A DNA stretch of 64,000 nt from Palsa-504 sp963744575. Its GTDB lineage: Bacteria > Actinomycetota > Actinomycetes > Streptosporangiales > Streptosporangiaceae. The first letter of the stretch is position 1. Each line of letters opens with the position of its first letter. Location: the NCBI GenBank assembly GCA_963744575.1, contig CAVUUF010000016.1:558001-622000 (forward strand), written 5' to 3'. Under the pieces are notes generated by a model. That model was given only the letters and a program-made list of their open reading frames with translations. It was not told where the DNA came from and did not search any database. Shown in pieces: positions 61,271 through 64,000 of the stretch. Made by a program: the position numbers and the translations under genes.

Positions 61271-62158
61271 TCAGCTCGCTTCGGAGATGCTGACGTTGCC
61301 GCCACCGCTGTCGATCGTGATCGTGCTGGTGGTAGCCAGCGCGCTGGTCGGCACCTGGGCGCTGTAGTCCCCGCCGTCGGTCGTGGCCGTGATCGCGTAC
61401 TTGGTGCCAGGGCTGTGCGGGAGCACGACGTTGATGTCTCCCCCGCTGCTGGTGATGTCCAGGGACGCGGGGACCCTGGTGAACACCAGGGTGACGTTGC
61501 CGCCGCCGGTCTCCAGCGTGACGTGCGGCGTGAACAGGCCGCTGCCGTTGACGTCGCCGCCATCGGTGATGAACTTCAGGATGCCGCCGAGGTCGGTGGC
61601 GGTCACGTTGCCGCCGCCGGTCGACAGGTCGGCGTTGCCCCCGAGCGCGGAGACGGTGACGTCGCCGCCGGCGCTGTTCAGGGTGACGTCGCGCTGGAGG
61701 CCGCTGGCCTGCACATTGCCGCCACCGCTGTTCAGGTCGACCGGGGCGTCCGCAGGGACGTCGAGGGTCGCGCTCAGCCCGCAGTTACCGGTCGGGATGT
61801 GGCAGTCGAGGCTGACGTCGGTGCCGGTGACGCTGAACTTCGGGCGGACCAGGCTGTACTGGACGGTGCCGGTCAGCCGGGCCGCGCTGGCCCTGCCCTG
61901 GTCCTGCCGCAGGGTGACGTCACCACCGCCCAGGCTGGCCACCAGCTTCCCGTTCAGCAGCGGGATGGTCGCGCTGACCGGGTAGTGCGCCCGGCCCAGG
62001 CCGGAGACGAAGCTGAAGCCGGTCCAGGCGATCAGGGCGAGGGCGACGGGCACGCCGATCAGGAGGCTGACCCGGCGGCCCGGCGTCATGGGCAGGGCGG
62101 CGGGCGCACGCGGCGGGCGGGTCGCGGGTGCGGTCGTCATTGGCAGTTCCCCGTTCAT
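61271..62158 (-). CDS. Membrane-anchored DUF4097-like repeat protein
   Basis: The product has 295 residues from ATG 62158, which overlaps the stop of the LuxR remnant (TGATG); ATG 62140 is an alternative. One helix at about 32-54 is followed by a domain rich in short beta repeats such as NSGGGNVQAS, NSAGGDVTVS, STGGGNVTAT and TDGGDVNGSG, typical of the DUF4097/adhesin-like beta-solenoid fold. In actinobacteria such proteins often sit next to two-component regulators, consistent with the regulator tail just upstream. The function is unknown. Confidence 0.8.
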   Translation of the reverse strand: MNGELPMTTAPATRPPRAPAALPMTPGRRVSLLIGVPVALALIAWTGFSFVSGLGRAHYPVSATIPLLNGKLVASLGGGDVTLRQDQGRASAARLTGTVQYSLVRPKFSVTGTDVSLDCHIPTGNCGLSATLDVPADAPVDLNSGGGNVQASGLQRDVTLNSAGGDVTVSALGGNADLSTGGGNVTATDLGGILKFITDGGDVNGSGLFTPHVTLETGGGNVTLVFTRVPASLDITSSGGDINVVLPHSPGTKYAITATTDGGDYSAQVPTSALATTSTITIDSGGGNVSISEAS

Positions 62159-62285
62159 CAGGTCCCCAGGTAGCGCAGGACGGCGAGGACACGACGGTTC
62201 TCGCGGTCACCGGGCGCCAGCCCGAGCTTGGCGAAGATGTTGTTGATGTGCTTTTCCACCGCGCTGCGCGGGGAGGTCGCGGCCA
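62158..62285 (-). pseudogene. C-terminal remnant of a LuxR/NarL-type response regulator
   Basis: The readable tail SPRSAVEKHINNIFAKLGLA, then NRRVLAVLRYLGT, is the recognition-helix half of a LuxR HTH domain. Upstream of about 62285 the frame enters MMPL-derived sequence on the opposite strand, so the receiver domain and the first half of the HTH are gone. Its TGA overlaps the DUF4097-like start, which shows that the regulator and that gene once formed a coupled pair. Confidence 0.7.
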
Positions 62286-62288
62286 CCC

Positions 62289-62815
62289 ATGGCGCGATCC
62301 GCGAACCCATCACCACCGCGATGTTCGGGCACGACCAGGTGCTGGTGGTGTCGGTGCCGCTGGCGGGCAGCGGGACGGACGCCACGTCGGACCACGCGCT
62401 GGCCACGCTGCGCACCCAGGCGTTGCCGGCCACGTTCGGCAAGGTGCTTCACCGCCTACGGCGGGATCACGCCCTGGCTGCCGCTGTTCATGTTCGTGCT
62501 GCTGTTCGGGCGAGCATGGACTACCACGTGTTCATCCTGAGCCGGATCAGGGAACTGCGGCTGGGCGGCGCGTCCGCCCGGACCGCCGTGACCGACGGCA
62601 TCGCCCGCAGCGCGGGCGTGGTGACCAGCGCCGCGGCGGTCATGGTGGCGGTGTTCTCGATCTTCGCCACGCTGTCCATGGTCGAGTTCAAGATGTTCGG
62701 CATGGCCATGGCGACCGCCGTGCTCATCGACGCGACGATCGTCCGCGGCGTGCTGCTGCCGACCGGGCTCGCCCTGATCGGTGACAGGGCCTGGCCCAGG
62801 CCGGGGGTGCAGCCT
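62289..62815 (+). pseudogene. MMPL-family transporter remnant with internal deletion
   Basis: GAIREPITTAMFGHDQVLVV and PLAGSGTDATSDHALATLRT are MMPL sequences from before the C-terminal membrane domain. They are joined after LPATFGKV to TAYGGITPWLPLFMFVLLFG in another frame and then to SMDYHVFILSRIRELRLGG and IDATIVRGVLLPTGLALIGD. Roughly 100 residues normally between these parts are missing and two frame changes occur near 62450 and 62512. The N-terminal half of the transporter is absent. Both ends abut other genes (the LuxR remnant and mmsA), so the fragment is a deletion product. Confidence 0.75.
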
Positions 62816-64000
62816 CAGGTGTTGACCGGGAAGCCCAGGTTGACGCCGCCGTGGCTGGGGTCGAGCCAGCGGGACGTGACCACCTTGCCGCGGGTGTAGA
62901 AGTGCACCCCCTCGGTCCCGTGCACATGCGTGTCACCGAACAGCGAGGCCTTCCAGCCGCCGAACGAGTAGTACGCCATCGGCACCGGGATCGGCACGTT
63001 CACGCCGACCATGCCGATCTCGGCCTCGGACGCGAACCGGCGGGCCGCGCCCCCGTCGTTGGTGAAGACGGCCACGCCGTTGCCGTACGGGCTGTCGTTG
63101 ACCAGGTCGACGGCGGCCTCGTAGGTCGGGGCGCGCAGCACGCTCAGCACCGGCCCGAAGATCTCGTCGGTGTAGCAGCTCATGGCCGGGGTGACGTGGT
63201 CCAGGACGCTCGGGCCCAGCCAGAAGCCATCTGGCCCGCCGCCGATGACCGGGTGCACCCGGCCGTCCACGGCCAGCGTGGCGCCCTCGCGGACGCCGCT
63301 GTCCAGGTAGGACGCGACCTTGTCCCGGTGCGGGCCGGTGACCAGCGGTCCCATCTCGGCCTTGTCGTCCGAGCCCGGCCCGACCCGCAGCTTCGCCACC
63401 CGGTCCCTGATCCGGGAGACCAGTTCGTCGCCGATCGGGTCGACCGCGATCAGCGCGGAGACCGCCATGCAGCGCTCCCCCGCCGAACCGAATCCGGCCG
63501 AGGTCGCCGCGTCCGCGGCCAGGTCCAGATCGGCGTCGGGCAGCACCACCATGTGGTTCTTGGCCCCGCCCAGGGCCTGCACCCGCTTGCCGGCCGCCGT
63601 GCCGTTCTCGTACACGTACCGGGCGATGGGCGTGGAGCCGACGAAGCTGACCGCCCTGATACCGGGGTGGCTCAGGATGGCATCCACCGCCACCTTGTCG
63701 CCCTGCACCACGTTGAACACGCCGTCCGGCAGCCCGGCCTCGGCCCATAGCGAGGCCAGCAGCAGCGACGCGGACGGATCCTTTTCCGAGGGCTTGAGCA
63801 CGAACGCGTTGCCGCAGGCGATGGCCAGCGGGAACATCCACATCGGCACCATGGCCGGGAAGTTGAACGGGGTGATGCCCGCCACCACGCCGACCGGCTG
63901 CCTGATCGAATATGAGTCGACACCGGTGGAGACGTTCTCCGAGAAACCGCCCTTGAGCAGGTGCGGGATGCCGCAGGCGAACTCGACGACCTCGAGCCCG
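62815..64000 (-). CDS. mmsA: Methylmalonate-semialdehyde dehydrogenase (acylating), 5' end beyond window
   Basis: About 395 residues of the C-terminal part are present. The aldehyde-dehydrogenase fold shows GVVAGITPFNFPAMVPMWMFP, SFVGSTPIARYVYENG, LGGAKNHMVVLPDADLD and the catalytic Cys in SAGERCMAVSAL. DEIFGPVLSVLRAPTYEAA and GTEGVHFYTRGKVVTSRW at the end match MmsA/IolA enzymes, which convert malonate or methylmalonate semialdehyde to acetyl- or propionyl-CoA. The start lies beyond 64000. It would complete beta-alanine, valine or inositol catabolism; with a MatB-like ligase and GabT-like aminotransferase in the window, a link is possible but unproven. Confidence 0.88.
   Translation of the reverse strand, partial: GLEVVEFACGIPHLLKGGFSENVSTGVDSYSIRQPVGVVAGITPFNFPAMVPMWMFPLAIACGNAFVLKPSEKDPSASLLLASLWAEAGLPDGVFNVVQGDKVAVDAILSHPGIRAVSFVGSTPIARYVYENGTAAGKRVQALGGAKNHMVVLPDADLDLAADAATSAGFGSAGERCMAVSALIAVDPIGDELVSRIRDRVAKLRVGPGSDDKAEMGPLVTGPHRDKVASYLDSGVREGATLAVDGRVHPVIGGGPDGFWLGPSVLDHVTPAMSCYTDEIFGPVLSVLRAPTYEAAVDLVNDSPYGNGVAVFTNDGGAARRFASEAEIGMVGVNVPIPVPMAYYSFGGWKASLFGDTHVHGTEGVHFYTRGKVVTSRWLDPSHGGVNLGFPVNT

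Noticed and set aside
1..64000. tRNA, rRNA or riboswitch genes
   Set aside because: No cloverleaf, rRNA segment or known aptamer core was recognised by eye; a covariance-model search would be needed to exclude small RNAs.

Overview
The window reads as a soil-type, high-G+C actinobacterium: third-position G/C is strong over most of the 64 kb, starts are often GTG, and genes are packed with ATGA/GTGA stop-start overlaps. The gene set (beta-ketoadipate pathway, xanthine-dehydrogenase-family hydroxylases, an MMPL remnant, a DUF4097-like protein) fits Actinomycetota. No rRNA or tRNA was seen by eye and the genus cannot be fixed from this sequence.

Layout. (1) 1-4445, minus strand: a coupled operon of a GT39-like membrane protein, a cellulose-synthase-like GT2, a secreted GH26-like protein and the start of a UDP-glucose dehydrogenase. 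(2) 5258-11552, minus: protocatechuate branch of the beta-ketoadipate pathway (pcaB-C-I-J-H-G-D) with a broken esterase downstream. A GABA-type aminotransferase (+) and a membrane-anchored protein with an internal repeat (-) follow. (3) 14.8-45.2 kb: a polysaccharide island. It holds two more GT39/GT2/GH26 cassettes in tandem (14824-18988; 19189-23317), two extra GH26 copies (23384-25765), and a visibly more A+T-rich block with GT2 and GT4 glycosyltransferases, a large polytopic membrane protein, a Wzx-like flippase fused to an IS21 transposase fragment, two methyltransferases, an IS701-like element and small ORFs. It closes with a fourth, reordered GH26 + GT39 pair (42439-45245). (4) 45.3-60.3 kb: a catabolic cluster with an alpha/beta hydrolase, a GntR/FCD regulator, molybdenum hydroxylase subunits (CoxM-L-S-L type), enoyl-CoA hydratase, acyl-CoA ligase, a glutaredoxin-thioredoxin reductase fusion, a channel-like protein, an SDR and an NCS1 permease. 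A shared 14-bp sequence containing the palindrome TGGTATACCA lies upstream of two of its transcription units. (5) 60.4-64 kb: a membrane-anchored protein, a DUF4097-like protein, abutting remnants of a LuxR regulator and an MMPL transporter, and a partial methylmalonate-semialdehyde dehydrogenase.

The most unusual feature is the repeated module in region 1 and region 3: a GT39-like membrane protein, a processive GT2 synthase and a secreted or anchored GH26-like hydrolase, coupled through overlapping codons. It occurs three times with all members plus one partial copy in about 45 kb. This suggests a family of parallel synthase/modifier/hydrolase units for a beta-linked exopolysaccharide; the UDP-glucose dehydrogenase coupled to the first copy suggests uronic acid supply. 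Function is inference.

At least ten genes are broken by single-base indels although their residues stay conserved in the alternate frames. This could be real decay or residual assembly error; read-level data are needed to tell.
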